From Stutzerimonas urumqiensis (GTDB taxonomy: Bacteria; Pseudomonadota; Gammaproteobacteria; Pseudomonadales; Pseudomonadaceae), in contig NZ_RBZQ01000005.1 of NCBI RefSeq assembly GCF_003640395.1, forward strand, positions 62,001 to 126,000: a stretch of 64,000 bases of DNA, in the 5' to 3' direction. Below the pieces are notes generated by a model. It saw only the letters and a program-made list of their open reading frames with translations. It searched no databases and was not told the DNA's origin. Of the stretch, positions 11,370 to 22,556 are shown piece by piece; the stretch's first letter is position 1, and every line of letters begins with the position of its first letter. The position numbers were made by a program, and so were the translations under genes.

Positions 11370-11597
11370 CTAGCGGCGCGTGGCATCGTAGGCAAGCGCC
11401 GCGTCACCTTTCGACGCGGCTTGCGCATTGACTTCCTCGCACTTCTCGCGGCTTCCGCCACAAATCGAGCACTCTTTTTCGATGCCCAGGTTAGCGATGC
11501 CACCGCAAGAACCCGCGATGGGCTTGCGCCCCATGATCACGCCGACCGACATGCCCAGCACGACCAGCAGCATTACCCCGAATACGATCAACCAGGT
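11370..11597 (-). CDS. nqrM: Na+-NQR maturation factor NqrM
   Basis: Small membrane protein (about 76 residues) needed for maturation of the Na+-translocating NADH:quinone reductase, probably by delivering the iron held between NqrD and NqrE. It has one N-terminal membrane helix ([23 protein letters not shown]). A cytoplasmic part follows with four conserved cysteines (SCGGIANLGIEKECSICGG, then KCEE). It lies directly after apbE on the same strand; the open frame extends to 11600 and its ATG overlaps the apbE stop region by a few bases. This places it at the end of nqrABCDEF-apbE-nqrM. Confidence 0.9.
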   Translation of the reverse strand, partial: TWLIVFGVMLLVVLGMSVGVIMGRKPIAGSCGGIANLGIEKECSICGGSREKCEEVNAQAASKGDAALAYDATRR

Positions 11598-12640
11598 CAT
11601 GACTCACCTCCTTCACCGAGCAGCGTATCGAACGCCTCGGTGTGCATGGTTTCAAAATCAGTCTCTCCGCGGACGACGAAGAGCGCGGCAATGCCTCGCG
11701 ACTGAGCGAAGTCGAAGCCTTTCTCGGGCCCCATCACCATTAACACAGTGGACAACCCGTCCGCCTGAAGTGCCGATGGGTGCGCAACGGTCACCGAGGC
11801 CAGTCGATGCGTGACCGGCGCGCCGGTGGACGGATCCAGCGTATGGGAAAGCCGGCGTCCATCCTGCTCGTAATAATTGCGGTAATCGCCCGAGGTGGAC
11901 ACGGCGAGACCGTCGAGCGAGACGATCCGCTGTGCCACGCGTTCGTCATCATGCGGGGCCTCGATGGCGATGCGCCAAGCCGAGCCGTCCGGTTTCCTGC
12001 CCTGAGCTTTCAACTCGCCGGTGATCTCGACCAGATAGCGGTCGATGCCGAGCGCCTCGAGCCGTCGCGCCACCTGATCCACGGCGTAACCCGCGGCGAT
12101 GCTGTTGAAATCCAGCGCGACGGGCGCGTCCTTGCAAAGACGGTCGCCCTCGAGATGAAGGTGATCCAGGCCGATCTGCTCGTCCAGCACCTGCCGGACC
12201 TGCGCCTCGGTCGGTGGTCGTTCCACCCGACCCTTCGGGCCGAAACCCCACAAATCGAGTAGAGGCTCCAAGGTCAGGTCCAGCGCGCCGCCGCTTTCCT
12301 GCGACAGTTCCATGCCGGAGCGGGTGAGCGTCACGACAGACTCGGGTACCGGCATGCAGTGGCCGACGGGCAATCGATTGAACGCCTGGATGCTCGAGTC
12401 GTCGCGATAGGTTGAAACGGCGGCGTCGAGATCGGCCAGGATCGCTTCGGTTTCCGCCCGCAGCGCGTCGACCGACGGGCCGTCGCTCGCGCGTACATAT
12501 TTCACCGAATAGGTGCTGCCCATCGTTGGGCCGCCAAAGACCTCCAGGCTGTCGCCGGAACAGCCTGAAAGCACTGCCGCCCCGAGGGCGGCAATACAGA
12601 GGCGAAGGCAGGCTCCGATCACATCAGCCGCCGAAGTCAT
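11597..12640 (-). CDS. apbE: FAD:protein FMN transferase ApbE
   Basis: Attaches FMN covalently to threonines of NqrB and NqrC using FAD as donor, outside the cytoplasmic membrane. From the ATG at 12640 the protein has 347 residues. It has a lipoprotein-type signal with a lipobox-like AVLSGC, then the ApbE domain: [14 protein letters not shown], a [18 protein letters not shown] block, [14 protein letters not shown] (flavin site) and [29 protein letters not shown] immediately after the nqrF stop is an alternative start and would keep the signal peptide. Neither has a strong ribosome-binding site. The substrates NqrB and NqrC are encoded upstream in the same operon. Confidence 0.94.
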   Translation of the reverse strand: MTSAADVIGACLRLCIAALGAAVLSGCSGDSLEVFGGPTMGSTYSVKYVRASDGPSVDALRAETEAILADLDAAVSTYRDDSSIQAFNRLPVGHCMPVPESVVTLTRSGMELSQESGGALDLTLEPLLDLWGFGPKGRVERPPTEAQVRQVLDEQIGLDHLHLEGDRLCKDAPVALDFNSIAAGYAVDQVARRLEALGIDRYLVEITGELKAQGRKPDGSAWRIAIEAPHDDERVAQRIVSLDGLAVSTSGDYRNYYEQDGRRLSHTLDPSTGAPVTHRLASVTVAHPSALQADGLSTVLMVMGPEKGFDFAQSRGIAALFVVRGETDFETMHTEAFDTLLGEGGES

Positions 12641-13847
12641 CGAGCAGGATGTTCTCCGGCTCCACTCCAAGGTCGGTCAGCATCTTGATGACCGACGCGT
12701 TCATCATCGGCGGGCCGCACATGTAGAACTCGCAATCTTCGGGCGCGGGGTGATCCTTCAGGTAGTTCTCGAACAGGACGTTGTGGATGAACCCGGTCGG
12801 GCCCTGCCAGTCGTCTTCCGGCTGTGGATCGGACAGTGCCAGGTGCCAACGGAAGTTTTCGTTCTCGGCCTGCAGCAGATCGTACTCTTCGACATAGAAG
12901 GCTTCGCGCAGCGAGCGAGCGCCGTACCAGAAGCTCATCTTGCGCTTGGATTTCAGGCGCTTGAGCTGATCGAAAATGTGCGAGCGCATCGGCGCCATGC
13001 CGGCACCCCCGCCGATGAAGACCATCTCCGCGTCCGTGTCCTTGGCAAAGAACTCACCGAAGGGGCCGTAGACGGTCACCTTGTCGCCGGGCTTGAGACC
13101 GAAGACCCAGGAGGACATCTTGCCGGGCGGCAGGTCGTCCTTGCCGGGTGGCGGCGAGGCGATGCGGATATTGAATTTCACGATCCCGCGCTCTTCCGGA
13201 TAGTTGGCCATCGAGTAGGCGCGGATGGTGGTCTCGTCGACCTTCGACACGAACTTCCAGAGGTTGAACTTATCCCAGTCGCCCCGGAATTCCGGCTGAA
13301 TATCGAAATCTTTGTAACTGACCGTGTGCGGAGGGCACTCGAGCTGGACATAGCCGCCCGCGCGGAAGTTGACGTTCTCGCCCTCGGGCAGGCGCAAGGT
13401 CAGCTCCTTGATGAAGGTCGCGACATTCGGATTCGACTCGACGGTGCATTCCCACTTCTTGACGCCGAAGACTTCCTCGGGCACCTCGATCTTCATGTCC
13501 TGCTTGACCGGCGTCTGGCAGGACAGGCGCCAGCCTTCGGCAGCCTGACGTCGGTTGAAGTGGGACTCTTCGGTCGGCAGCATCTCGCCGCCGCCGCTCT
13601 CGACAACGCACTTGCATTGGGCACAGGTGCCGCCGCCGCCGCAGGCGGACGAGAGAAAGATGTTATTGGCCGCCAGGGTCTGCAGCAGCTTGCCACCGGC
13701 GGGGACGGTGATGGTCCGCTCGCCATTGATTTCGATATTGACGTCCCCGCTGGACACGAGCTTGGCGCGCGCGGCGAGAATCAGCACCACCAGCGCGATG
13801 ACGATCGCGGTGAACATGCCGATCGCCAGAAAGATCTCATAACTCAT
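12624..13847 (-). CDS. nqrF: Na+-NQR subunit F (NADH:ubiquinone reductase)
   Basis: NADH-oxidising entry subunit, with FAD and a 2Fe-2S centre. The 407 residues comprise one N-terminal membrane helix ([19 protein letters not shown]), a ferredoxin domain with the cluster ligands in [14 protein letters not shown] and a later LSCQ, then an FAD domain ([11 protein letters not shown]) and an NADH domain ([16 protein letters not shown]). The end, [10 protein letters not shown], is the family's conserved C-terminus. The length is normal. It follows nqrE by 13 bp and overlaps the start of apbE. Confidence 0.97.
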   Translation of the reverse strand: MSYEIFLAIGMFTAIVIALVVLILAARAKLVSSGDVNIEINGERTITVPAGGKLLQTLAANNIFLSSACGGGGTCAQCKCVVESGGGEMLPTEESHFNRRQAAEGWRLSCQTPVKQDMKIEVPEEVFGVKKWECTVESNPNVATFIKELTLRLPEGENVNFRAGGYVQLECPPHTVSYKDFDIQPEFRGDWDKFNLWKFVSKVDETTIRAYSMANYPEERGIVKFNIRIASPPPGKDDLPPGKMSSWVFGLKPGDKVTVYGPFGEFFAKDTDAEMVFIGGGAGMAPMRSHIFDQLKRLKSKRKMSFWYGARSLREAFYVEEYDLLQAENENFRWHLALSDPQPEDDWQGPTGFIHNVLFENYLKDHPAPEDCEFYMCGPPMMNASVIKMLTDLGVEPENILLDDFGG

Positions 13848-13860
13848 CTGTCATCCATCC

Positions 13861-14469
13861 TTACAGCTGTACGCCAGAGAAAGACATGAAGCCCAGCGAC
13901 ATCAGGCCGATGGTGATGAAGGTGATGCCCAGCCCCTGCAATCCTTGCGGCACATCGCTGTACTTGAGCTTCTCGCGAATGCCTGCCAGCAGCATGATTG
14001 CCAGCGCCCAGGAGATACCCGAACCGAACCCGTACACCACACTTTCCGCTGCGGTGTAATCGCGCTCGACCATGAAAAGGGTGCCGCCCATGATGGCGCA
14101 GTTGACGGTGATCAACGGCAGGAAGACGCCGAGCGCGTTGTAGAGGCTCGGCACGTACTTATCCAGCAGCATCTCAAGGATCTGGACGATTGCCGCGATG
14201 ACACCGATGTAACTCAGCAAACCGAGGAAGCTGAGATCCACCTCCGGCAGACCAGCCCAGGCGAGCGCGCCACTCTTGAGCAGGTAGGTGTAGATCAGGT
14301 TGTTGGCTGGCACCGTGATGGCCTGTACGACGACGACCGCAATGCCCAAGCCGATCGCCGTCTCGACCTTTTTCGAAATCGCGATGAAGGTACACATGCC
14401 GAGGAAGAAGGCCAGAGCCATGTTCTCGACGAACACGGCGCGCAGGAACAGGCTGATGTAATGCTCCAT
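13861..14469 (-). CDS. nqrE: Na+-NQR subunit E
   Basis: Integral membrane subunit (202 residues, six hydrophobic segments) that pairs with NqrD in inverted topology and helps carry electrons across the membrane. The family start [28 protein letters not shown] contains the Cys conserved in NqrE as an iron-cluster ligand. A second is in NCAIMGG (residues about 120-126). The protein ends MSFSGVQL. Its start codon shares one base with the nqrD stop, and nqrF follows 13 bp downstream. Confidence 0.97.
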   Translation of the reverse strand: MEHYISLFLRAVFVENMALAFFLGMCTFIAISKKVETAIGLGIAVVVVQAITVPANNLIYTYLLKSGALAWAGLPEVDLSFLGLLSYIGVIAAIVQILEMLLDKYVPSLYNALGVFLPLITVNCAIMGGTLFMVERDYTAAESVVYGFGSGISWALAIMLLAGIREKLKYSDVPQGLQGLGITFITIGLMSLGFMSFSGVQL

Positions 14470-15143
14470 CAGTACGCCTCCTTGCTCGAGACCTGCGGCG
14501 CCATGCGATAGCTCGGCGACTCGACCTGTTCCCTCTTCCAGCTACGCAACGCCCATATGAACAGGCCGATGAGGAAGAACGCCGATGGCGGCAGCAGCAA
14601 AAGGCCATTGGGCAGATACCAGCCGCCATCATTGATCACTGGCAGAATCGTATAGCCCATCAGCTTGCCGGCGCCGAACAGCTCGCGCACGATGCCTAGC
14701 GCGATCAGCATGGCGCTGTAGCCGAGCCCGTTGCCGATGCCGTCGAAAAACGACAGCACCGGCGGGTTCTGCATGGCGAATGCCTCGGCACGTCCCATCA
14801 CGATGCAGTTCGTGATGATCAGGCCGACGAACACCGACAGCTGCTTGGAGAGTGCGAAGGCGTAGGCCTTGAGCACCTGGTCCACCACGATGACCAGCGA
14901 CGCGATGATCACCATCTGCACGATCATCCGGATCGAACTGGGAATCTGGCTGCGAATCATCGAGATGAACATGCTGGAGAATGCCGTCACGAGCGTCAGC
15001 GCGATCGACATGACCAGGGCAGTCTTCAGGTTGGAAGTCACCGCAAGGGCCGAGCAGATACCCAGAATCTGCAGGCCGATGGGGTTGTTGTTGAAGATCG
15101 GATTGAACAGAACTTCTTTGACAGTAGCTTGCGACATGCTCAT
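14469..15143 (-). CDS. nqrD: Na+-NQR subunit D
   Basis: Integral membrane subunit (224 residues) homologous to NqrE. The family block [23 protein letters not shown] near residues 13-36 carries the conserved Cys. A second block, [15 protein letters not shown], mirrors the NCAIMGG motif of NqrE. Six hydrophobic segments follow. The C-terminal cytoplasmic tail is longer than in some homologues ([24 protein letters not shown]). It overlaps nqrC by 4 bp and abuts nqrE. Confidence 0.97.
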   Translation of the reverse strand: MSMSQATVKEVLFNPIFNNNPIGLQILGICSALAVTSNLKTALVMSIALTLVTAFSSMFISMIRSQIPSSIRMIVQMVIIASLVIVVDQVLKAYAFALSKQLSVFVGLIITNCIVMGRAEAFAMQNPPVLSFFDGIGNGLGYSAMLIALGIVRELFGAGKLMGYTILPVINDGGWYLPNGLLLLPPSAFFLIGLFIWALRSWKREQVESPSYRMAPQVSSKEAY

Positions 15144-15931
15144 GCCTCCCCAGCGCGCAGGTTAGCGATAAAAGGACCGAAACCGTCCTCGCCCAGCCAG
15201 TAGTGCAGCAGGTTGTTGACACCGTTGCTGGTCAGGGTTGCACCGGCCAGCCCATCGACCTGATGCACGGCCTCGGCGCTCTGCGGATCCACGCCACCCT
15301 TGACGACCTCAATCTCCAGTTCGCCGTTCTCGTCGAACAGCTGCTTGCCTTCCCACTGGCTGCGCCAGCGAGGGTTGTCGACTTCGCCGCCCAGGCCGGG
15401 CGTTTCTCCGTGCTGGTAGAAGCCCAGGCCCTCGACGGTATTCAGGTCTCCCTTGATCGCAATGAAGCCATAGAGCGTCGACCACAAGCCGTAGCCACGC
15501 ACGGGAATGACCACCGTCTGCAGCTCGCCTTGTTCGTCCTGAACGAGATAGACGGTGCTGTAGCGCTCCCTGCGCTTGATCGAGGCAATGTCTTCGGAGG
15601 GCGGGACCGGCTTGGACAGGTCCGGGTCCTTCGCAGCCAGCAACGGGTCGTAGGCGATGGGATCGTACTCATCGCTGAACGTGCCGGTCTCCAGATCGAC
15701 GAGGCGCGGATCGATACGCGCCTCGAACAGGTCGCGGATCTCCTGCCCGGACATGCCGGCTTGGCCCAGCCCTGCGATGGCCAGGATGCTGCGCTGCTTG
15801 TCGAGCTGACGGTTCTCGAGCTGCGTCGGACGCAGCGCCACCGCGGCGCCGGCGACGAAGACCGAGCAGACCAGGCACACCAAAAGGGCCACCGTCAGGG
15901 TGCGGACAGTGGATTCTTTCTGACTAGACAT
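15140..15931 (-). CDS. nqrC: Na+-NQR subunit C (covalent FMN subunit)
   Basis: Membrane-anchored periplasmic flavoprotein. The 263 residues have one N-terminal helix ([22 protein letters not shown]) and an FMN-binding domain. The flavinylation motif [12 protein letters not shown] is at residues 226-237, so Thr232 is the predicted covalent FMN attachment residue for ApbE. The typical motif has Ser before Gly-Ala-Thr; here it is Ala, and the same substitution occurs in NqrB. It overlaps nqrB by 8 bp and nqrD by 4 bp. Confidence 0.96.
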   Translation of the reverse strand: MSSQKESTVRTLTVALLVCLVCSVFVAGAAVALRPTQLENRQLDKQRSILAIAGLGQAGMSGQEIRDLFEARIDPRLVDLETGTFSDEYDPIAYDPLLAAKDPDLSKPVPPSEDIASIKRRERYSTVYLVQDEQGELQTVVIPVRGYGLWSTLYGFIAIKGDLNTVEGLGFYQHGETPGLGGEVDNPRWRSQWEGKQLFDENGELEIEVVKGGVDPQSAEAVHQVDGLAGATLTSNGVNNLLHYWLGEDGFGPFIANLRAGEA

Positions 15932-17135
15932 TGCGCGCCAGCCTCCGCTTGATGTTGGACTGAACGATGAAATGGTCGATCAAGGGCGCGCAGAGGTTGC
16001 CAAACAGGATCGCCAGCATCATGCCTTCAGGGAAGGCTGGATTGACCACGCGGATGAGGACAACCATCACGCCGATCAGGGCGCCGAAAATCCATTTGCC
16101 GGTATTGGTCATCGAAGCGGAGACCGGGTCGGTGGCCATGAAGATCAGACCGAAGGCGAACCCGCCCACGACCATATGCCAGTACCAGGGCATTGCGAAC
16201 ATCGGGTTCGTATCGGAGCCGATCGCGTTGAGCAGGCTGCTCAGCGCGATCATGCCGAGCATCACGCCAGAGACGATGCGCCAGGACGCGATCTTGGAAC
16301 CGAGCAGGACGGCACCGCCGATGAAAATAGCCAGCGTGCTGGTTTCACCGATCGATCCGTGAATGGTGCCGAGGAACGCATCCATCCAGGAGATGCCATT
16401 GGCGACCACATTGTCGATCCCGCCGACAGCGCTCAGCCCCAGCGCCGTTGCGCCGGCATAGCCGTCCACCGCCGTCCAGACTTCGTCACCGGACATTTGC
16501 GCCGGATAAGCGAAGAACAGGAACGCCCGCGCAGTCAGGGCGGGGTTGAGGAAGTTCTTGCCGGTGCCACCGAAGACTTCCTTGCCGATGACCACGCCGA
16601 AGCTGATGCCGAGCGCAACCTGCCAGAGCGGGATGGTCGGCGGCAACGTCAGCGCGAACAGTACGGACGTGACGAAGAACCCTTCGTTGACCTCATGCTT
16701 GCGAATCGAGGCGAACAGCACCTCCCAGAAACCGCCGACGATGAAGGTCACCGCATAGACGGGAAGGAACCAGGCCGCGCCGTGCAGGAAGTTGTGCCAG
16801 AGGTTGTCCGGGTCGAAGCCGGCCAGCATGCCGACCAGCGCAATGCGCCAGCCTTCCTGCGAGGCCATCAGTTCCGGGGTGGCAGCCAGCAACTGGTTGG
16901 CCTGGTAACCAACGTTCCACATGCCGAAGAACATGGCCGGAAAGGTGCACAGCCAGACGGTGATCATCATCCGCTTGAGATCGATGCCATCGCGCACGTG
17001 GGCCGTGGTCTTGGTGACCGAGGCCGGACGATAGAGAAAGGTGTCGACCGCTTCGTAGAGCGCGTACCACTTCTCGTAGCGACCGCCCTTTTCGAAATGG
17101 TGCTCGATCTTGTCAAAGAAACCGCGCAAACCCAT
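15924..17135 (-). CDS. nqrB: Na+-NQR subunit B
   Basis: Largest membrane subunit, containing covalent FMN, riboflavin and the sodium path. The 403 residues include about ten hydrophobic segments. The covalent FMN motif [10 protein letters not shown] places the modified threonine at Thr230. Other family blocks are [33 protein letters not shown] (about 185-217) and the conserved C-terminal [25 protein letters not shown]. It follows nqrA by 3 bp and overlaps nqrC by 8 bp. Confidence 0.97.
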   Translation of the reverse strand: MGLRGFFDKIEHHFEKGGRYEKWYALYEAVDTFLYRPASVTKTTAHVRDGIDLKRMMITVWLCTFPAMFFGMWNVGYQANQLLAATPELMASQEGWRIALVGMLAGFDPDNLWHNFLHGAAWFLPVYAVTFIVGGFWEVLFASIRKHEVNEGFFVTSVLFALTLPPTIPLWQVALGISFGVVIGKEVFGGTGKNFLNPALTARAFLFFAYPAQMSGDEVWTAVDGYAGATALGLSAVGGIDNVVANGISWMDAFLGTIHGSIGETSTLAIFIGGAVLLGSKIASWRIVSGVMLGMIALSSLLNAIGSDTNPMFAMPWYWHMVVGGFAFGLIFMATDPVSASMTNTGKWIFGALIGVMVVLIRVVNPAFPEGMMLAILFGNLCAPLIDHFIVQSNIKRRLARNV

Positions 17136-17138
17136 CGA

Positions 17139-18518
<1,380 letters not shown>

Positions 18519-18594
18519 TCAAGCGAATGCCGCAATGGGCTGGCTGGCCGAACATGACCGCCTCTGGCAGAGACCCGGGGGAAAAATCCGCCCG

Positions 18595-18600
18595 ATTATA
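18595..18600 (-). promoter_or_regulatory. Candidate -10 element of the nqr operon
   Basis: The reverse strand reads TATAAT, a perfect sigma-70 -10, about 120 bp upstream of nqrA. No good -35 is seen at 16-18 bp spacing, so this is a candidate only. Confidence 0.4.
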
Positions 18601-18753
18601 GGGGGCGCCTCGCCGCGGTGGCCACCCGCCGCTTTCTTTTTTCGGCGGCGAAACCTCATCCGAAGCGCTAAGCGCGCAGTGGTGAGCCTTCCAGCGACGG
18701 ACACGGATTAATGCCCGCTTTGGATAGCCCCGTCATACGGAAACGCCAGACAA

Positions 18754-18785
18754 GAAAAAGGCGCTCACGAGAACTCATGAGCGCC
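18754..18785 (-). terminator. Rho-independent terminator after the chemoreceptor gene
   Basis: On the reverse strand an 8-bp perfect stem GGCGCTCA/TGAGCGCC with a 10-nt loop is followed by TTTTTC. It lies about 40 bp after the chemoreceptor stop codon. Confidence 0.9.
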
Positions 18786-18822
18786 AGATCGGCCATGAAT
18801 CAGACCAAATCGACCATTTCAG

Positions 18823-20712
18823 TCATATACGGAAACTATCGACCAATCCCTTGAGGCGTAGCGCCTGCTCTTCCAAATCTCCGCAGGCGCGCAGGGTAGC
18901 TTGCAGGTTTTCGACGCCTTGCTGGTTGAGGGTGTTGATCTCGGTGATGTCCAGATTCAGCGACTCGATCACCGAGGTCTGCTCTTCCGTGGCGGTCGCC
19001 ACCGATTGGTTCATCGCGTCGATTTCACCGATACGCCCGGTCACGCTTTCCAGACGGTCGCCGGCGCGGTTGGCGATCTCGACGCTGGAACTGCTCTGTT
19101 GCTGGCTTTGCGTCATGGTCTGCACCGATTCCAGCGCGTCGACCTGAAGCTGCTCGATCATCTTCTGTATTTCCTGCGCCGAGCTTTGCGTCCGGTGCGC
19201 CAGATTGCGGACCTCGTCGGCCACCACCGCAAAGCCCCGGCCTGCCTCACCCGCTCGCGCAGCCTCGATCGCCGCGTTCAGTGCCAGCAGGTTGGTCTGC
19301 TCGGAGATACCCTTGATGACTTCGAGAATCTGGCCGATGTCGACCGTCTTGCTGTTCAGCGCCTCCATCTGACGGCAGGAGGCGCTGATCTTTTCAGACA
19401 GTGCCTCCATCGCCTGGATGTTCTGCGTGACGACCTGACGCCCCTCTTCGGCCTGATGACGCGCGCCGGTCGCTTGCTGCGAGGCCTCAGCGGCGTTGCG
19501 TGCGATTTCCTGTGCCGCCGCGCCGAGTTCGTTGATCGCCGCGGCCACACTGTTGGTGCGGCTGGCCTGTTCGTCGGAGTTGCTCATGGACGAATTCGAC
19601 GCACTCAGCACCCGGCTGACCACCTGATTGACTTGCAGGGTGGTCGAAGCGACTTCGCGGATCGAGCCATGAATCCGCTCGACGAACCGGTTGAACGCGC
19701 CGGCCAGCTCACCGAACTCATCCTGTGACTGGACGACCAGGCGGCGGGTCAGATCGCCCTCGCCTTCGGCAATGCCCTCCATCGCGCGCCCCATTTCGAT
19801 CAGCGGCTTCATGAGCACGCGGATCAGCATGCCCAGGAAAACGAGGATGAAGACAACCGCGACCAGGGTCGCCACGAAGGCCGACGTCCGGAACTGGGTG
19901 AGCATCGAGTAGGCCTCGTCCTTGTCGACCGAGACGCCGATGTACCAGTCGACCGAAGGCAGGCCGTCGATGTGCGTGAAGGACAGGATGCGCTCGTCGC
20001 CACCCTGCGCCACCTCCGCGAAGGACGTATCGAGCGAGGGCACCTGCTCGGGATACAGCTCGGCCAGGCTCTTCATGACCTTCGATGCGTCCGGATGCAC
20101 CAGCACCTTGCCGTCGCCGCTCACGAGAAAGGCGTACCCCATGCCATCGAAGTCCAGGGCGTTGATGATCTCGACGAGGGTTTTCAGGCTCAGGTCGCCG
20201 CCCACGACGCCCAGCATTTCGCCGCCATTTCGCGCCGGCGTCGCGGCCGTGATGATCAGCTCATTGGTCGCTGCGTCGAGGTACGGCTCGGTGAGCGTGG
20301 TCGCGCCAGCGTTCGCCGCCGCGGTATACCAGGGCCGCTGCCTGGGGTCATAGCCCGCCGGCAATTCGAATCGTGGATGCACGATGAATTCGCCGTCGGC
20401 GCGCCCCAGGTAGCTAAAGGCGAAGGTCGAACTGAGCGCCGGCTGGCGAACGAGACGGTTCACTTCGTCCGTCGAGGGATGACTGGTGATCGTCTGCGCC
20501 GTGCTCTCCAGAAGCAGCAGGCGGCCCGAGAGCCAGCTCTGGATGTTCCGGGCCGTCACAGTGCTCATCTCGGCCAGATAACTTTCGAGGTCATCGCGGA
20601 TGGCGTTGCGTTGCAGGTAATCGGTGTAGGCAGTAAAGGCTGCGAAGGCAGCGATGACCACCAACGATGCCGCAAGCAGAATCTTATGTATGAATTTGAG
20701 CCGAGCAGGCAT
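18823..20712 (-). CDS. Methyl-accepting chemotaxis protein with dCache amino-acid-type sensor
   Basis: Transmembrane chemoreceptor, 629 residues from the ATG at 20712, which has GGGGGA a few bases upstream. Order: membrane helix (about 10-30), periplasmic double-Cache domain (about 35-270), second helix (about 283-305), HAMP domain, then a signalling domain with the hairpin core [42 protein letters not shown]. The sensor carries YDPRQRPWY, matching Yx4RxWY of amino-acid-binding dCache domains (PctA type), and a later GGD that fits the ligand-contacting Asp. It ends [13 protein letters not shown], with no CheR-tethering pentapeptide. A sigma-28-like promoter lies 65 bp upstream. Confidence 0.93.
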   Translation of the reverse strand: MPARLKFIHKILLAASLVVIAAFAAFTAYTDYLQRNAIRDDLESYLAEMSTVTARNIQSWLSGRLLLLESTAQTITSHPSTDEVNRLVRQPALSSTFAFSYLGRADGEFIVHPRFELPAGYDPRQRPWYTAAANAGATTLTEPYLDAATNELIITAATPARNGGEMLGVVGGDLSLKTLVEIINALDFDGMGYAFLVSGDGKVLVHPDASKVMKSLAELYPEQVPSLDTSFAEVAQGGDERILSFTHIDGLPSVDWYIGVSVDKDEAYSMLTQFRTSAFVATLVAVVFILVFLGMLIRVLMKPLIEMGRAMEGIAEGEGDLTRRLVVQSQDEFGELAGAFNRFVERIHGSIREVASTTLQVNQVVSRVLSASNSSMSNSDEQASRTNSVAAAINELGAAAQEIARNAAEASQQATGARHQAEEGRQVVTQNIQAMEALSEKISASCRQMEALNSKTVDIGQILEVIKGISEQTNLLALNAAIEAARAGEAGRGFAVVADEVRNLAHRTQSSAQEIQKMIEQLQVDALESVQTMTQSQQQSSSSVEIANRAGDRLESVTGRIGEIDAMNQSVATATEEQTSVIESLNLDITEINTLNQQGVENLQATLRACGDLEEQALRLKGLVDSFRI

Positions 20713-20776
20713 GACATCCCCCACAAGCGAAAGGTATGACACTCCCTGTCCTTACGCACCGAGTGGTGCTTTCGGC

Positions 20777-20803
20777 TTATCGGCTCGACGGGCATGAACT
20801 TGA
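20777..20803 (-). promoter_or_regulatory. FliA (sigma-28) type promoter of the chemoreceptor gene
   Basis: The reverse strand reads TCAA, a 15-nt spacer, then GCCGATAA. The consensus is TAAA-N15-GCCGATAA, so the -10 is perfect and the -35 matches 3 of 4. It lies 65 bp upstream of the chemoreceptor ATG, as expected for a flagellar-regulon chemotaxis gene. Confidence 0.85.
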
Positions 20804-20842
20804 AGACGATGACGTGGATCAATACGGACCAGGCGACAACAT

Positions 20843-20877
20843 GCAAAAGGGCCCGCCTCTTGCGAGAGCGGGCCCTT
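20843..20877 (-). terminator. Rho-independent terminator after the GAPDH gene
   Basis: The stem AAGGGCCCGC/GCGGGCCCTT (10 bp, extended by TCT/AGA past a one-base bulge) closes on a TGCG-type loop. On the reverse strand it is followed by TTTTG. It lies about 30 bp after the GAPDH stop. Confidence 0.85.
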
Positions 20878-20905
20878 GGTCGATCGCGCCGCGAGGGCGC
20901 CCGTT

Positions 20906-22354
20906 TTAGCGGGGGAAGGCGGGCGGATTGACGCCGGCCATGTCTTCCATCACCCGTACGACCTGGTGGCTATAGCCGAACTCGTTGTCGTACCAGACGT
21001 ACAGCACAACGCGGTTGTCGTTGCAGATGGTGGCTTCGGCATCGACCACACCGGCGTATCGCGAGCCGACGAAATCGGTCGACACCACTTCCTGCGAGGA
21101 GACGAAGTCGATCTGCTTCTGCAGCTCGGAGTGCATCGAGACCTGGCGCAGGTACTCGTTGATCTCGTCGCGGCTGGTGGCCTTTTCCAGATTCAGGTTG
21201 AGGATCGCCATCGACACGTTCGGCGTCGGTACGCGAATCGCGTTGCCCGTGAGCTTGCCCTTCAAGACAGGCAGTGCCTTGGCGGCGGCGGTGGCCGCCC
21301 CCGTTTCGGTGATCACCATGTTCAGGGGCGCGCTGCGGCCACGGCGGCTGCCCTTGTGGAAGTTATCGATCAGGTTCTGATCGTTGGTGTACGAGTGAAC
21401 CGTCTCGACGTGACCGTTGACGATGCCGTACTGGTCGTTGACGGCCTTGAGCACCGGCACGATGGCGTTGGTGGTGCAGGAAGCCGCCGACACGATCTTG
21501 TCGTCCGGCGTGATGTCGCCGTGGTTGATGCCGTGGACGACGTTCTTCAGCGCACCCTTGCCAGGCGCGGTCAGCACGACCCGAGCGATGCCGGCGCACT
21601 TGAGGTGCTGGCCCAGGCCTTCGGCGTCGCGCCATTTGCCGGTGTTGTCGACCAGCAGCGCGTTCTCGATGCCGTACTGGGTGTAGTCGACCGAGGAAGG
21701 ATCGTTCGAATAGATCACCTGGATCAGGTTGCCATTCGCGGTGATGGTGTTGTTTTCCTCATCCACCGTGATAGTGCCGTCGAACGGGCCATGGACCGAG
21801 TCCCGACGCAACAGGCTGGCGCGCTTGGCCAGATCGTTTTCCGCCCCCTTGCGGACCACGATCGCGCGCAGGCGCAGGCCATCCCCGCCACCGGTCTTTT
21901 CGATCAGGATGCGCGCCAGCAAGCGCCCGATCCGACCGAAACCGTACAGCACGACGTCGGTGCCCTTGCGTGGCGCCGTCTTGCGCTGCCCGGCGACTTC
22001 GGCGAGCTCGTCGCGCACGAACTGCTCGAGCGCACGGCCATTGCCGTCGGTCTTGAACTTGGACACCAGCTTGCCCAGGTCGACCGATGCGGCGCCGAGG
22101 TTCAGCTCGCTCATGGTCTTGAGAATCTGGAAAGTCTCATGGACCGACAGCTCAGCCTGGTCGACCTGGCGGTGACGGGCGAACCGATGGGCCTTGAGGA
22201 TCTCGATGACCGACCGATTGATCAGCCCGCGGCCGAAAATCGAGGTCACCACATTGTTGTTCCGGTACAGCTGACCAATCAGCGGAATCATCGCTTCGGC
22301 GAGGGCTTCACGGTCAATCCATTCACCAAGACACTGGTCGGGCTTCTGGGTCAC
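20906..22354 (-). CDS. gap2: Glyceraldehyde-3-phosphate dehydrogenase, long N-terminally extended form
   Basis: NAD(P)-dependent GAPDH-family enzyme of 482 residues, against about 335 for classical GapA. The first 125 or so residues (TQKPDQCLGEWIDREALAEAM onward) form the helical extension of the Pseudomonas PA3001 group. The Rossmann domain follows (DVVLYGFGRIGRLLAR), then the catalytic block VSAASCTTNAIVPVLKAV with nucleophile Cys, and DNEFGYSHQVVRVMEDM at the end. The start is a GTG at 22354 with AAGGAA 8 nt upstream, matching homologues. An ATG four codons further upstream of the SD is less likely. A sigma-70-like promoter is visible upstream, in a region divergent from mfd. Confidence 0.93.
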   Translation of the reverse strand: MTQKPDQCLGEWIDREALAEAMIPLIGQLYRNNNVVTSIFGRGLINRSVIEILKAHRFARHRQVDQAELSVHETFQILKTMSELNLGAASVDLGKLVSKFKTDGNGRALEQFVRDELAEVAGQRKTAPRKGTDVVLYGFGRIGRLLARILIEKTGGGDGLRLRAIVVRKGAENDLAKRASLLRRDSVHGPFDGTITVDEENNTITANGNLIQVIYSNDPSSVDYTQYGIENALLVDNTGKWRDAEGLGQHLKCAGIARVVLTAPGKGALKNVVHGINHGDITPDDKIVSAASCTTNAIVPVLKAVNDQYGIVNGHVETVHSYTNDQNLIDNFHKGSRRGRSAPLNMVITETGAATAAAKALPVLKGKLTGNAIRVPTPNVSMAILNLNLEKATSRDEINEYLRQVSMHSELQKQIDFVSSQEVVSTDFVGSRYAGVVDAEATICNDNRVVLYVWYDNEFGYSHQVVRVMEDMAGVNPPAFPR

Positions 22355-22396
22355 TGGCAGTTCCTTCCACATGTAGGGGCTGAGAAAAGGGGCTAC

Positions 22397-22425
22397 ATTA
22401 TGACGGCGCACCCCTGCGCCGGCAA
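22397..22425 (-). promoter_or_regulatory. Sigma-70-type promoter of the GAPDH gene
   Basis: The reverse strand reads TTGCCG, 17 bp, then CATAAT (4/6 and 5/6 matches). It lies about 43 bp upstream of the GTG start. Confidence 0.65.
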
Positions 22426-22488
22426 TCCGTAGTCGGCGCGCCAAGCGGGTTCCAGGCTGTCTGGCAGCCGCTCGGCGAGACCCAGACA

Positions 22489-22518
22489 CTGACAGCGAAG
22501 GCGATCGATAGTTACAAT
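22489..22518 (+). promoter_or_regulatory. Sigma-70-type promoter of mfd
   Basis: CTGACA, 18 bp, then TACAAT (5/6 and 5/6 matches). It ends about 39 bp before the mfd start. Confidence 0.65.
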
Positions 22519-22556
22519 CCCGGCGGCCAAATTTTCGCTCGGAGCCGCCCCCACCC

